Shown piece by piece: positions 1 to 10,822 of a DNA stretch of 64,000 nt. The stretch is from NCBI GenBank assembly GCA_036785325.1, contig JAXIVH010000073.1:593001-657000 (forward strand), written 5' to 3'. Every line of letters begins with the position of its first letter. Within the stretch, counting starts at the first letter, position 1. The notes beneath the pieces were generated by a model that was not told the DNA's origin, ran no database searches, and saw nothing but the letters and a program-made list of their open reading frames with translations. The position numbers were made by a program, and so were the translations under genes. This stretch comes from Urophycis tenuis (taxonomy: Eukaryota; Chordata; Actinopteri; Gadiformes; Phycidae).

Positions 1-485
1 TCATCGGGCATTTTTTAGCTAAAGATATTCACCCTATCAGTAAAGTCGAGGGCGAGGGTTTCAAGAAGCTCATCCATGATAGTGAGGAGATTGTTGTTGA
101 TGCCGAAGAACAAGAAGTGCCAAGAACTCTATCTAGTTTAAGCTGAAGTTGTTTATTGGTCTTGTACGAGGAGAAGCAGAGGATTTCATCAAGCAAGAGA
201 TTTGTGCGTGAATCTTCCTCAGTTCCTTCTGCCTGCTCCCGGAAACACAGTGTATTACATTCAAGTCTCAAACCGGAACAGCATAACAGGAGTGTCCCAT
301 TCTGATTGGCTTATAATGTATAAACATTACATGTTACTAAGCAGATTTGACATGACGTAGGTGTATTCTTCAATCACTTTATGTTATGTCTCCAAGTTCC
401 AGAGAGTCAGACTTAAAGTCGCCAAGAGGAATACAATCTTCACTATGTCCTTCTTCAGAATGTCAGATCAACCTAACCTTACCAT
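1..485. other. No recognisable gene; flank of a hAT element
   Basis: A minus-strand open frame of 80 codons (29-271) begins with Met and contains no domain I recognise. It has no splice context or homology that I can support, so I do not call it a gene. The stretch lies within or beyond magi2 intron 1. It may include the degraded 5' part of the hAT element that becomes recognisable at about 486, but I see no BED zinc finger and no left terminal inverted repeat. Confidence 0.4.
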
Positions 486-518
486 TGCTAAATAATATTT
501 ATCCTAACAATCCAAACT

Positions 519-930
519 TTGGACAAACGGTATGTGTTGCCATCTCGGCACCATTTCAGCAGAGTGGTTCTGCCAAAAATGTATGACAAATGTCGAAAAG
601 AAGTTGAAGAAGAAGTGTCTACAGCGGACAACTTCGCAGCAAGGATGCGACGAAGCCGCATGATGGAGCCATATATTAGCCTGACCCTGCACTTCATTGA
701 TGCCGAATTTAATTTGTGAGTGAGATGTCTCCAAACGGCGTTCATGCCCGAAAACCATACTGGACGCAACATCGCCCATGGCCTGAGGGAAGCTCTGGTG
801 CAACGGGGATTAAACAAGGAAAAGCTCGTCAGCATCACCACAGACAATGCCGCTAACATAAAGTTGGTGGCGGAGGTCAATGGATAGCTGAGGTTCCAAT
901 GCTTTGGCCACAGACTGCACCTGGCCATAG
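519..930 (+). pseudogene. hAT transposase, central exon (ZBED1-like), broken
   Basis: The frame opens at a TTG codon and reads through PSRHHFSR, then KEVEEEVSTADNF and MEPYISLTLHFIDAEFNL, which is the conserved catalytic-region start of ZBED1-like hAT transposases. A stop after EFNL and a frameshift in the segment where the family has a DLW-type motif (here ARMRRSRMMEP) break it. It resumes with HTGRNIAHGLREAL, ITTDNAANI and FGHRLHLAI. The last block ends at a good GT splice donor, so this was an exon of an intron-containing transposase gene. No function is expected. Confidence 0.75.
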
Positions 931-1094
931 GTGAGTATAGGCTAAGCGATGAGGGTCAAATAAGTGATGATACTCAGCTCAGTGAACCAGATAACCAAAT
1001 AATTAAATGATTATGACAAGATCATTTACTTATTTGGTTATCTGCCATTTCATGCCATTGTGCCTTTTTCATACTGTGCCATAGCCTACTAAAT

Positions 1095-1571
1095 TAGGGT
1101 GACCAGACGTCCCGGTTTGACCGGGACAGTCCCGATTTTGAGTCTCGTGTCCCGAGTCCCGACAAAAGCACGTCGGGACGCTAAAGTGTCCCAGTTTTCA
1201 TGATACAAAATACACAACCCTGGCACAGCCTACAATATCTTATTATAGCACAAAGGTTAAAGTAGCCTATATAGCGAGTTTTCGTGGGTGTGCGTGTGTC
1301 TGTAAACATGCTGTCAGTGAGCCGTGACTGCGCTCATTGACATTTTCTTTCACACACACACACACACACACATACACACTTTACTTCTTTGTTTCAAATC
1401 AATAAATGCTGCCTATGATTAGGCCTGTTCACCAACACATTGCGGTCTTGATTATTCCCATTTTCAAAGTCCGACATTCATTCAAGCAATGGGATGCGTG
1501 TATGCGCGCACGCGCAGTATGGTCACATGCAAAGTGTCCCGGTTTTTGCTTCAAGAAATCTGGTCACCCTA
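1095..1571. mobile_element. hAT-type MITE with 8-bp target duplication
   Basis: The ends are inverted copies: TAGGGTGACCAGA at 1095 and TCTGGTCACCCTA ending at 1571. The flanks are a perfect 8-bp direct repeat, TACTAAAT, at 1087-1094 and 1572-1579. Eight-bp target duplications with TAGGG-type ends are the mark of the hAT superfamily. The 477-bp body contains a CA run and CCCGGT-rich subterminal sequence but no coding frame, so it is non-autonomous. It sits in the intron of the older ZBED-like hAT. Confidence 0.9.
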
Positions 1572-1688
1572 TACTAAATATATTATGTTATATGCCTATG
1601 ATATAATATTTTATTCAGCTCAGCTCAAGCTTAACTCACAAACATTGCTTGGAAACATTACCTTTGCTGTGTATAAATGTGTAGCAGA

Positions 1689-2688
1689 GATGCCCTCAAG
1701 GCTCAGTCCTAGGCCCCACCCTCTTCACCCTGTACATGCTCCCCCTTGGTGGTGTCATCAGCCGGCATGGAATGTCTTTCCATTGCTATGCTGATGACAC
1801 CCAACTATATATTAAAACAAACCCAACACCCTCTGCAGCCCTATCCACAGTTTCCACCTGCCTGGAGGAGATAAAGGCGTGGATGACGGCAAATTTCCTG
1901 CAACTGAACAGTTCGAAGACAGAAGCCATTCTTGTTGGCACCCCACACCAGATCCGGTCATCCACTATCACCAGCATCACCTTCTCCGGTCACGACATCC
2001 ACTTTTCACCCTCAGTCACAAATCTTGGTGTCAAAATGGACCCTCACATGACTTTTGAGGCCCACGTCAAACATCTGTCCAAAACTTCCTTTTTCCACCT
2101 GAGAAACATCTCTAAACTCCGCACCTCACTCACTCTCCCCGACGCCGAGAAACTTTTCCACGCCTTCATCTCCTCCAGGCTGGACTACTGCAACGCACTC
2201 CTCATCGGGATCCCCAGCAAGAACATCCAGCAGCTCCAGTACATTCAAAACTGCGCTGCCAGGATCCTGATGAGGGTGCGGAAGTACCAGCACATCACAC
2301 CCATCCTCAAATTCCTCCATTGGCTTCCGGTTCAGTTCAGAATTCAATTCAAGGTTTCCCTTTTATCCCACCAGTGTCTCCATGGCTTTGCCCCCCCCCC
2401 CTACTCATGTTCACGTCATCTCCGGTCTGAGCATGCAAACCACATCACACAAACCAGGACAAAACTCAGGACTATGGGCGACCGAGCCTTCAGCGCTGCT
2501 GCACCCAGTCTGTGGAATGCTCTCCCTGATCATCTAAGGGCACCACAGACTGTGGACTCTTTTAAAAAAGGCCTAAAGACACATCTTTTTAGAAAAGCGT
2601 TTAGCTAAAATACTTTTATGTTTTTATATGCCGGTTTTAGCTTATTTTTATATGCTAGTTTTAAATTTTTCTATGATGTCACTTTTAT

Positions 2689-2780
<92 letters not shown>

Positions 2781-2850
2781 ATTGTAGCACTTTGAGATCA
2801 TTTGTTTGATATGAAGTGCATTATAAATAAAATTCATTATTAGATGTAGA
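1689..2850 (+). mobile_element. L2-like LINE, 5'-truncated
   Basis: The frame starts mid reverse transcriptase with CPQGSVLGPTLFTLYM, and the catalytic YADDTQLY lies at about 1785-1810. It continues without a stop through FLQLNSSKTE, SRLDYCNALL, ARILMRVRK, LHWLPV and APSLWNALPDHLR to LFRKAFS at 2608. This is the usual C-terminal half of a vertebrate L2 protein. The 3' region holds a long TG tract and ends with a short run around ataaataaaattcatt. The protein part (1736-2608) is open for 290 codons, so the insertion is moderately young, but it lacks endonuclease and fingers. Confidence 0.85.
2695..2779. repeat. (TG)n microsatellite
   Basis: About 85 bases of pure TG dinucleotide lie in the 3' region of the L2 LINE. 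They create false open frames of alternating Cys-Val or His-Thr on the two strands. Confidence 0.98.
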
Positions 2851-3065
2851 ATAGCCCAGAACTTCATTCATTATCTCTCAGCAAATTATCTATGATGGCA
2901 GTTGTCATGTTTTTCACGAAAGGGGATCTGTTTCAAACAGAATGACTTCCCAGGTGTAGTGTAGCCTTCACATTACTAGCCAAATAATAGCATGATTGCT
3001 CTTATGTCATACTATGTGATGCTAAATGTTTTTTTAATTTTTTTTTATTTCATTTTTGTTATCTT

Positions 3066-3674
3066 AGAGAATTCAATGAAGGATCCCAGAATCGGCCGTG
3101 CAATGGGGGTCTGCAAGAGGTTGGTCAGCAGTTTTACCTATAGCTGGAAAAAAAAAGAGGGAACTTGAAGTGGTGCAGAAGCAGTTGAATCTGCCTGAAC
3201 ACTCATTGAAGACAGAATGTCAAACCAGATGGGGTTCTAGGCAGGCCATGATCGAGAGGATCCTTGAGCAGCAGAACGCCATTGCCCAGGTGCTCTCTAA
3301 TGAACGGAAACTCAGACATCTCATCCTCTCCTGGTAGGATGTTGATGTGCTAGAAGCCGTCAATAAGTCTCTTAGTCCCCTGGTTGAATTCATAGATGCA
3401 CTTTCTGGAGAGAAATACGTAAGTGTGTCTTTTGTGAAACCAACCCTTCACCTCTTTAACAATTCAAACTTGGAAGACCAGGAGGATGACACAGAACTGG
3501 CCAAATCCATCAAACACAAGATACTGGAGTATCTCAATGAAAAATACAGTGACCAAGCAACACAAGACCTACTTGACATGGCGTCTGCCCTGGACCCAAG
3601 GTTCAAATGAAAATATGTTGATGAAGACCTCCGTGAATCCATTGTAGACCGACTGAAGAGATGGAGATGTCAGG
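3066..3674 (+). pseudogene. hAT transposase, downstream exon (ZBED1-like), broken
   Basis: After a polypyrimidine-rich stretch and a TTAG acceptor the frame reads GVCKRLV, LPEHSLKTECQTRWGS, LEQQNAIAQVL, LSPLVEFIDALSGE, SVSFVKPTLHLFN and LDMASALDPRFK. This is the insertion-domain end and pre-dimerisation segment of ZBED1-like hAT transposases. In-frame stops occur after LILSW (about 3338) and after DPRFK (3608). The block ends at a GT donor next to an AAT repeat. Confidence 0.75.
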
Positions 3675-3675
3675 G

Positions 3676-3695
3676 TAATAATGATGATAATGATG

Positions 3696-3748
<53 letters not shown>
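3676..3748. repeat. (AAT)n / (ATG)n microsatellite
   Basis: An imperfect run of ATG-like units passes into pure AAT. It occupies the second intron of the hAT transposase and gives a false poly-Tyr frame on the minus strand. Confidence 0.95.
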
Positions 3749-3750
<2 letters not shown>

Positions 3751-3828
3751 CAACAGATTAAGTGTATTGTAGCAAATATTGTGATATTAACACCACAACT
3801 GTTTCCCATTTACTTTTTTGCTTCTAGG

Positions 3829-4195
3829 AAGCCCCTCTTGAAACGACAGCTAGGCCTGCTGATAGAGGATGCTGGTGCTGGCAAGAAGAGGAAGAAGGGC
3901 CTGGGCAGCTTCTTCAAGGTCGCCACAGACAAGGCTGCAGGGAGTCCTCCACAACATGACCAAGCCATTGCTCTTGAGATCCAGTCTTACTTCCAGATGG
4001 AGACACTAGATCCTGAGGAGGACCCTCTGACGTGGTGGAGAGATACCCAAATGATGTACCCACGTCTTTCAAAATTGGCCAGGAAATATTTGTGTATTCC
4101 TGCCACAAGTTCCTCTTAGTGGAAATATTGTTTCCTGCTTGCGGTCATCTCTGAAGCCTGATCATGTTAACAGGCTGGTGTTTCTGGCAAAAAAC
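3829..4195 (+). pseudogene. hAT C-terminal dimerisation exon (ZBED1-like), broken
   Basis: The exon starts after CTTCTAG and reads KPLLKRQLGLL, GLGSFFK, ALEIQSYFQ, EEDPLTWW, YPRLSKLARKYLCIPATS. The EEDPL-WW and RKYLCIPATS signatures are those of the hATC dimerisation domain. The frame stops at 4119. The expected SERVFS continuation is displaced, but a recognisable tail (PDHVNRLVFLAKNL-like, out of frame) follows to about 4195. It is a dead copy. Confidence 0.75.
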
Positions 4196-4753
4196 TTAAG
4201 TATGTGCCATATTCACCTAAAATGATTCTGAAGTTCAAGACAAGTTCAAGTTCATTTCAGTGAGTTCTGAGTATGATTGGCCAGGCCAGTACTTCCACCA
4301 GCCTTAATCCATTACTGGATCCATTTACAGAATGCAATTTGTTGAGTGTCGTTTATAAAAACGTGAGAAAGTTTATTTAAATTTATTTAAGTTGTTTTGT
4401 GTTATTTACTTTTCTAGTATATTTATTTTATTCATTGAAAGTGTCATAGAAAGTAAAGAACAGCTGGATACATATTTATGTGTACATTATTTTCAATTTG
4501 AACATTTTCTATTTTTTTTATTTGATTTTTGAAAACTCTCTTGAGTTTTTTTGCCAAAATGCCGAATAAATGCATTTTATTTTCAAACTTAAAAAGAGTC
4601 GTTTGAAGAATCGTGATTTCAATCTTGACCCAAAAAATCGTGATTCTCATTTTTTCCAAAATCAAGCAGCCCTACCTACAACGTTACATTAATTATATTT
4701 ATGGGGATAACAATAACATATTTTTTTTATTTCCCTTTTCTGGTTTAACAATT

Positions 4754-5070
4754 TCAATGGGAAGGGTGGGCCTGCTTCCGTGAACATAGCAAGTTAATTC
4801 GAGGAGGAGTGCTGCATACGGCGACACAGAGATTATCCTCCACGGTGCTGAGCCGACATCTCAAATTATTTTTTATATGTGCCAGGGACGAAAATGTCTT
4901 CTCGCACAGATAGGTTGACCCGAAAGGCGTTAGAATGTCCATGGCAGCCTTGGACAATCCGGGGTATTCCTGCTCAACAGACAATTCATCCTGTGTTTTT
5001 GAGGCAAACGATGTCTGTATGGTTCAGTCACAGGATAGCTCAAGCAGCGCATCTTCAAGCTCAGATGACA
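4754..5070 (-). pseudogene. hATC dimerisation region of the minus-strand hAT
   Basis: The frame reads KTQDELSVEQEYPGLSK, AAMDILTPFGSTYLCEKTF, SLAHIKNNLRCRLS and VEDNLCVAVCS. This is the usual C-terminal end of ZBED5-like hAT transposases. It is separated from the rest of its gene by the 1.3-kb element at 5079-6414. Confidence 0.75.
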
Positions 5071-5078
5071 GTTTGAAG

Positions 5079-6414
5079 CAGGGCTTTGAACCTGAATTTT
5101 TTCCCAATTGGTTCGTTCCGAACAGAAACAGTATTTTAACGTTTCCGGTTTTGGTTCCAACCCTAAATTTGACGTTCCTGAACCGGGTAGAACAAAAAAA
5201 TAAAGTTCCTGAACCGGTTAATAGCGTTCCATGTCAGCTGCGGGACATACAAATAAGTAGGCTGATCATTAGGACTTTAAAATAATCTTATATGTCTCTA
5301 TCCTGTCATCAAGAATAAAAAAGAAAGTAAAATGTTGGTCATGTGAATACGTCGGTATGAATTTAAACAAATGTGCATATCGTGACGTCACCAACTGCGT
5401 CTCCAACCCGTAACTAGTTTAGTGGTCTCCTTGACATCAGTCGACACGTCACGTTATAGCGGTGTCGAGATATTTCAATGCATTGTTTTATGTAGGACCT
5501 ATTGCTACGGTGCCTGAACCCAAAGTTATAACTATAGCCTTTTATAACTTTGAACGGTGACCGCGAACATTTTCTTTACTGCAGCCGCAGCCATCATAAC
5601 AGACAAGCGCGAACCATTGATGAAATGAAGTGAATAAAAAAGAAAGAACGTAGCCTACGTGTGTATGTAGGCAATTTATATTCGCATTACTAAAATATAA
5701 TTAATAGGGTTTTATTGTAGTTGCATTAGTTGTTTGAATAGTAAAAAAACAACGGTCAGTCTTAACGCAAGTTTACAACCGGCAAGTCGGTCGGACTCAA
5801 AGGGAAAACAAATAAATATCTGGGTCGGTCCTAAATTGACAGGATCAGTCGGGTTACGGCCAACAGAAATAATTTTAAGGATGGCCAGAGTGTGCGTGGC
5901 AAACTTATCGCATTACAGACCAGCTTTTGCGATGTGTTTATCACGAACGTTCACATCGGGATGACGATGAAAATGCGATTAATCTATCTATTAATCGATT
6001 AGTGCGGGCCTAGTAGCCTATCTTAAAAGATAGAATTCCTATTTAAAAACAAACATGTGTGAGATACTTGGTGCAATATTTACCTCTTCTTAAGATTGAG
6101 TTTGAGAGACTGGTGGCTACTGCTTGTGCATAGATTTGATCCGATAAGGCTCCTAGCTGGCGGCGCGCAGCAAGGTTTAAGTGAACGACCGGAAGTGAAC
6201 ATCACCAATCATATTGCATTTAGGAATCTTGTGAAAGAAAAAATACGAAACGAACGAAAAAATAACGTTATTAACCGGTTACCATTATTTTAGGTAAACG
6301 ATTCTGATCCGGAACATAATTTTTTTCAAAGTTTCTGGTTTCGTTTCTGTTCCTAGCAAAACATCAAAAGTTTCTGGTTTTTGTTTTCGTTCCGTGAACC
6401 GGTTCAAAGCCTTG
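5079..6414. mobile_element. hAT-type non-autonomous element with 8-bp TSD
   Basis: The ends are CAGGGCTTTGAACC at 5079 and its inverted partner ending at 6414 (one mismatch). A perfect 8-bp direct repeat, GTTTGAAG, flanks them at 5071-5078 and 6415-6422. The 1336-bp body shows no coherent transposase frame. It contains repeated motifs near both ends in the style GAACCGGTT. It split the dimerisation region of the older minus-strand hAT, so it is younger. Confidence 0.9.
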
Positions 6415-6951
6415 GTTTGAAGAGCAGCTGGTGATTGGTTGTCGTATCCAATCATAATTCTCCACATTTTCCGTCGGGAAATATTGATGGGATTTTTCGA
6501 GGAGGCTTTGGAGATGAACGTTGATGGAGGCTTTCAATGAATTGACATTCACGTCATCCTCCCCCAAAAAGTCATGCAGCTCCAAAAACATCTCAAAATC
6601 CCCACTTGCCGCACGGACTGCCCAACGCTGCAACTTTTGTGAAAGGATTCACCTTGTCCGAGAGGGTCAGGATGTTAGTGTTGAGGCCTTGTAGTGACAG
6701 GTTGAGCGTATTTAATTTGTCGAATATGCAGGACAAATAAGCAGAATGGGCTATCCATTCCGAGTCAGTGAGATAGATGGTGTGCAAAAGCGGAGTTCAC
6801 GTCTGAGAGGAAGGTGCGCCCCTTGCTTCGCAACTAAAACAGCCGTGTAAGGACCTTGCCCCGTGAAAACCACCTAACTTCAGAATGGAAAAGAAGGGAT
6901 TTGTGTGTAGACCCCATTTCCTGACAGAGAAGGGTGAAGATTGGGGAGTTG

Positions 6952-7420
6952 GCGAGATTGGGACGCTGGGGGGTTGCGGACCCTTTACGGACCCTTAACG
7001 TCCTTGATGTGCACCTCCCAAAATCCTAGACGCGCGTCAAGGCGACGCAACCCCAATGCAGCGGCTTTGGCTGTGATTGGTCCGCGAACTACATTGGCTG
7101 GAGATCGCTTTTCCGGTTTCCACTCGTAAACACCGCCACGGTGTGATAAATGCTTCGACTGATTGGCGACAACATATATATATAACATTTGCCTTTATTT
7201 CTGTAAACTTTTTTTTAACTCGCTAGTAATCCGTATGTAATGACCAGAATGGTCATTCTGGTCCCTCTACCAGTGTGGCAATGAATTGCATTTCGAGACG
7301 TAAACCCCACGTAAACCCCACGCAGAACCATCACGGGCTCATGACTGCGCCCGAGCAACTGCGTGGCCATTGCGTGATCACAACGCAATCCCTATGCAGA
7401 AGCATAAACCAGCCTTCAGG
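6952..7420 (-). mobile_element. Harbinger-type MITE, truncated, inside hAT
   Basis: Read on the minus strand it opens at about 7420 with AAGGCTGGTTTATGCTTC. It continues with the GATCACGCAAT-type and TCATGAGCCCGTGATGG segments, which match the element at 20266-21437. The AGAATGGTCATTCTGG hairpin and the TAATCCGTATGTAATGACC block are also shared. It stops near CAGCGTCCCAAT without the second terminal repeat seen in the other copy. The host hAT protein frame is interrupted exactly between WANCL and FHSEVRW segments. Confidence 0.75.
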
Positions 7421-7961
7421 CAGTTGGCCCAATGCAACCCTGCGTCTTCCATCCAACCATTGAGACAATTAAAAATGTCACTGCCGGTACACCTTCCTTC
7501 CATTGGAGAGCAGAACAGCATGCCTTCATGAAGTTTTCCTTCATAACTGTAGCGAACAAACACCAATAATTGCGCAACACTTATCAAGTCAGTAGACTCA
7601 TCTAACTGTAAAGAAAACCTGCAGTTTTTTACTCTCTCGATTATCTGACATTTCATGTCATTAGCGTCATAGCGTCCTTGGGATGGCGGGTTTCGAGATG
7701 TTTCATTTTGACAGGTTTTAAGCTCTCATTCGCCAGAACATCACCGCAAATCACACATTGTGGGTGGTCGAGGTTATCTTTAACTTGGCAAGTGAATCCA
7801 TATTTTAGAAATTCTTTCTGATAATGCCGACACCTCATTTTTTCCTTTTTATTCCCACCGGCCTGTAGACTCGTCCCAGCCGAGGATCGCGGAGGAGAAG
7901 ACGCACTGGTAGATGGCACTTCTGAGCTTTTGTTTGATTTTTTAAGCAGCCACCGGTCCAT
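7378..7961 (-). pseudogene. N-terminal part of ZBED5-type hAT transposase
   Basis: From 7961 the frame reads MDRWLLKKSNKS, a Ser-rich linker, MRCRHYQKEFLKYGF, then a C2H2-like BED finger (CVICG, HLETRHP). It runs to a stop next to 7653. An overlapping frame continues with RVKNCRFSLQLDESTDL and LLVFVRYSYEGKLHEGML to GWMEDAGLHWANCL. The roughly 150 residues normally present between the finger and LDESTD are absent. The last residues of the second frame are read from the inserted Harbinger element. Confidence 0.7.
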
Positions 7962-8264
7962 TTTGGCTGGTAGGCTACATATATCTTTTTGTTTTGTTTT
8001 ACTTAAAATAGCGGGAAGAGCAGATAGTTAAATTGTTTCTATCAGCGGACCAGTAGCCCATAGGCTGAACCAGATCTCGATGAAAGACGAAAGCATATTT
8101 TCTCTCTCTTCTCTTAACTACGTGTAAATAAGAAAAAGGCAGATTTTTTCCCCAAATATTATTTTCCTTTGTTTCACCTGGCATAATATTAATTTGAGAC
8201 TGCATACAGAAAATAATTGGCGACCCCACAGAAGTTTTTGACAACCTCATGTTAAGAATCACTG

Positions 8265-9312
8265 CTGTAGGAGACGACTGCTGCTGGGTCAGAGACTCCA
8301 AAGCCTTGTACCTTCATGCAAATAAATACACTCCATATAACCAAGCACATAAGTCCAAACGTGTGCACTTTAAATCCCAACATATTGCGAGTGATTCTTG
8401 CGTTCAAAACAGTGACACAACGGTAAAACAAGACACGGACAAACACTTTCACACTGCTGGTAGTGAGTCACCGACAGGGCAGGCGCCACTTCCGAAATAA
8501 GTTTGACTGGTTGTTCTTTCTAGTTTCCCAACTAGAAAGAAGTAGTTTCCCAACATAATCACGCATTTCCTCATTCGCCCTCTCACGTCTAACAGGTTCG
8601 AAATTATATGGCTGTGGATCATCATAAATGTTAATTGTGGGTCTTGCACACCTTTTCCTCATCCCAGTTAGATGCCATAGTTCTAGTACAAGGCTGAGGC
8701 TACTTTCCACCACGTCTCCCCCATGTGACGTCATCGCCGAGTTGCATTAAAAATAACCATTAATACCAAAAACTACAAAAAACTGGACTTTAACACCATT
8801 TTGGACATTTCTAACTATACCTATCTTGAGTGGTTAAGTACCCATTAATCGAAAGTGGTCTTTAACCTGTACCATGGCCTTTAAGCTTCTCTGACACTGT
8901 GTGTGGATGTGCGGAGTTGGATAGAAGTTGATTTTGATGATTACATTCAAGAAAGGGTTAGGCTTCCCGGACACCTACAGCATAACGCCACTCTGTGTGC
9001 GTGTGTGTGTGTGTGTGTGGCACCATCTTAGTAGCAGTTTATGTTGATGTCTGAGTAAGGGTTAAGGTTCTCGGACACTTGTAGTATAATGCCACGCATA
9101 TTCGAATAATTTTACAATCATTAGTCCCCAAGTTTTTTGTTCTTGTTTGCTTCTTATGTTATTTGTCTGATACAAAAAAGTATTTTGTGAAAATGTGCTT
9201 CAATTTAGCAATGCTATTATAATCATCTTAAAATAAGACAATATATCTTGGAATTTATACAAAAAAATGCATATTGTGCTGAAAATAAGTCATTCTAAAC
9301 ATATTTTCACTG
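8265..9312. other. Non-coding stretch with one transposon-like ORF
   Basis: Minus-strand 8468-8734 encodes 88 residues with GMRKRCARPTINIYDD and PQPYNFEPVRRER. The PYxFEP pattern resembles short proteins in fish annotated from transposons with a P2X7-like tail, but I cannot assign it firmly. A direct duplication (actagaaagaa / agtttcccaac) lies near 8520-8550. A short TG run is at 9000-9018. The rest is AT-rich with no recognised gene. Confidence 0.4.
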
Positions 9313-10822
9313 AAGCAGCAGAAGACCCCCGAGTGCCACTCCTGTCAGCTAAGAACGGGAAACTGAGGTTACAATTTGCACAGGTTGAACCAAAAGTAGA
9401 CAATAGAACAGTGGAAAAATGTTACCTGGTCTGATGAGTCTTGATTTCTGTTGCGACATTCGGATGGTAGGATAAGAATTTGGTAACAACATGACAGCAT
9501 GGATTCACCCTGCCTTGGATCAATGGTTCAGGTTGGTGGTGTAATGGTGTAGGAGATATTTTCTTGGCACACTCTGGGCCCCATAGTATCAGCTGAGCAT
9601 TGTTTAAATCTACATGTTCCAGCAGGATAACACACCATATCACAAAGCTCAAATCATCTGGTTTCTTGAACATGACGGAGTTTACTGTACTCGAATGGCC
9701 TCCACAATCACCAGACATCAATCCAAAATTGGGATGGAGTGGCACCGTTGGGATGTGGTGGAACAGGAGATTTGCTTCATGGATGTGTGGCCGAAAAATC
9801 TCCAGCAATTGTCTGCTGCCATCATGTACATATTAGTGGTGCAACTGATCATCATTGATCCGTGATCCGTTCGGATCAATATCTTCGGTTCAGCACACAC
9901 GTGATCCGCAGATTGATTTGAGAAAAAAAAAAGTTGTGTGCATGTTCAGTCCACACACAGCGTGGTCATGGCAAGCGGAGAACCGGAGGAGCTTGAACGC
10001 CCTGCGTCATTTAAATCCCCTGTATGGGAGCATTTTGGCTTCCCTGTCAAATATAATGATGAAGAAAAGAGGTTCGTGGATAAAACTGTGACGGTGTGTA
10101 GGCACTGTGGCACAAGAAAGCCATATGACAGTAGAAACACATCAAGCATGGCCACACATTTGAAGGGACATCACCCCGGTGTTTCACTGACAGGAGTGAA
10201 AACGAAGGCTGCTGCTCAACAACCGCTTATCACCGCGGCAGCATTTAATAATAATAATAATAATAATGCATTTTATTAAAAAAAATTTAAGCAGCCCCTT
10301 GCTGCACAATCCGACCAGGCTAAAGCCATCACAAACGCTATCGGTGTGTTTATAGGTGCAGACATGAGGCCATATTCGGTTGTGCAAAACGAGGGCTTTA
10401 AACACATGCTGAAAGTGCTTGAACCACATTTTGACATCCCGTCGCGCACCCACTTCAGCAAAAAGATTGTGCCAGATCTTTATGAGCAGGAGAAGAAAAA
10501 TGTTGTGGATGAACTATCCCGAGCATCCTCTGTTGCGCTCACGACAAGACGGGTGGACGTCGGAGAGCTATGTGTCGATAACCGCTCACTTCATCACAGC
10601 AGACTGGGAGATGAGAAATTCGGTGCTGGAGATTAATTTAATTTCTTAATTTAATAATTTAAAAGTGTTAATAAACGAAAAGACAAAACTTTTGATTTTT
10701 GAGTTTTTTGATCCGTTGCACCCCTAGTACATATGGACAAAACTCTGAGGAACATTTCCAGCACCTGGATTAAGGCAGTTCTGAAGGAAAAAGGGGGTAC
10801 TAGCAAGGTGTGTCTAATAAGG
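9313..10822 (+). mobile_element. Tc1-like transposon, 5'-truncated, split by hAT
   Basis: Degenerate Tc1 transposase sequence begins near 9313 (matching the RPRVPLLSAKNRKLRLQFAQ region). It passes the TWSDESRF-like segment and reaches MFQQDNTPYHKA at 9614, which carries one catalytic Asp region. The second part reads LEHDGVYC and WDVVEQEICFMDV in shifting frames. At 9833 it is interrupted by a hAT element and resumes at 10735 with the end of the transposase (IKAVLKEKGG) and a degraded 3' terminus (aaggtgtgtctaataaggtg). A relative of the same family is on the minus strand at 56067-56410. Confidence 0.8.
9834..10726 (+). mobile_element. hAT element with BED finger, 8-bp TSD
   Basis: The ends are TAGTGGTGCAAC at 9834 and GTTGCACCCCTA ending at 10726, with one mismatch between arms. 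A perfect 8-bp duplication, GTACATAT, lies at 9826-9833 and 10727-10734. Inside, 9938-10279 encodes a BED zinc finger (VWEHFGFPVKY, CRHCGTRKPY, MATHLKGHHPG). 10346-10640 encodes part of the transposase core (MRPYSVVQNEGFKHML, YVSITAHFITADWEM in another frame). An (AAT)n run interrupts the two. The rest of the transposase is deleted, so it moved non-autonomously. Confidence 0.9.

Larger units (their letters stand above)
486..4672 (+). mobile_element. ZBED1-like hAT transposon, intron-containing, decayed
   Basis: Three coding blocks in transposase order make one degenerate hAT element. Block 1 (about 519-930) carries the LDKRYVLPSRHHFSR start and ends at CFGHRLHLAI, followed by a GT donor (gtgagta). 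Block 2 (about 3066-3674) starts after a TTAG acceptor with VCKRLVSSF and continues through LDMASALDPRFK. Block 3 (3829-4195) carries GSFFK and the hAT dimerisation end KYLCIPATS. The right end near 4672 reads aagcagcccta, a plausible hAT terminus. Stops, frameshifts and insertions (a MITE and an L2 in intron 1, an AAT repeat in intron 2) show it is dead. The 5' end with the BED finger is missing. Confidence 0.8.
4740..8264 (-). mobile_element. ZBED5/GTF2IRD2-type hAT, internally deleted
   Basis: On the minus strand the element begins at 8264 with CAGTGATTCTTAAC, a Charlie-like hAT end. The protein starts at 7961 with MDRWLLKK and a BED-like finger (CVICGDVLANE, HLETRHP), then jumps after about 100 codons to LQLDESTDL and LLVFVRYSYEG (7656-7420), so the middle is deleted. 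It continues at 6950-6420 (EMGSTHKSLLFHSEVRWFSRGKVLTRL, FLELHDFL) and ends at 5070-4754 with EYPGLSKAAMDILTPFGSTY, the hATC domain. Two later insertions interrupt it, at 5079-6414 and about 6952-7420. The far end (left) is not clear. Confidence 0.8.

Noticed and set aside
29..271. Minus-strand 80-codon frame
   Set aside because: No recognisable domain, splice signals or homologue; length is within what chance gives in this composition.
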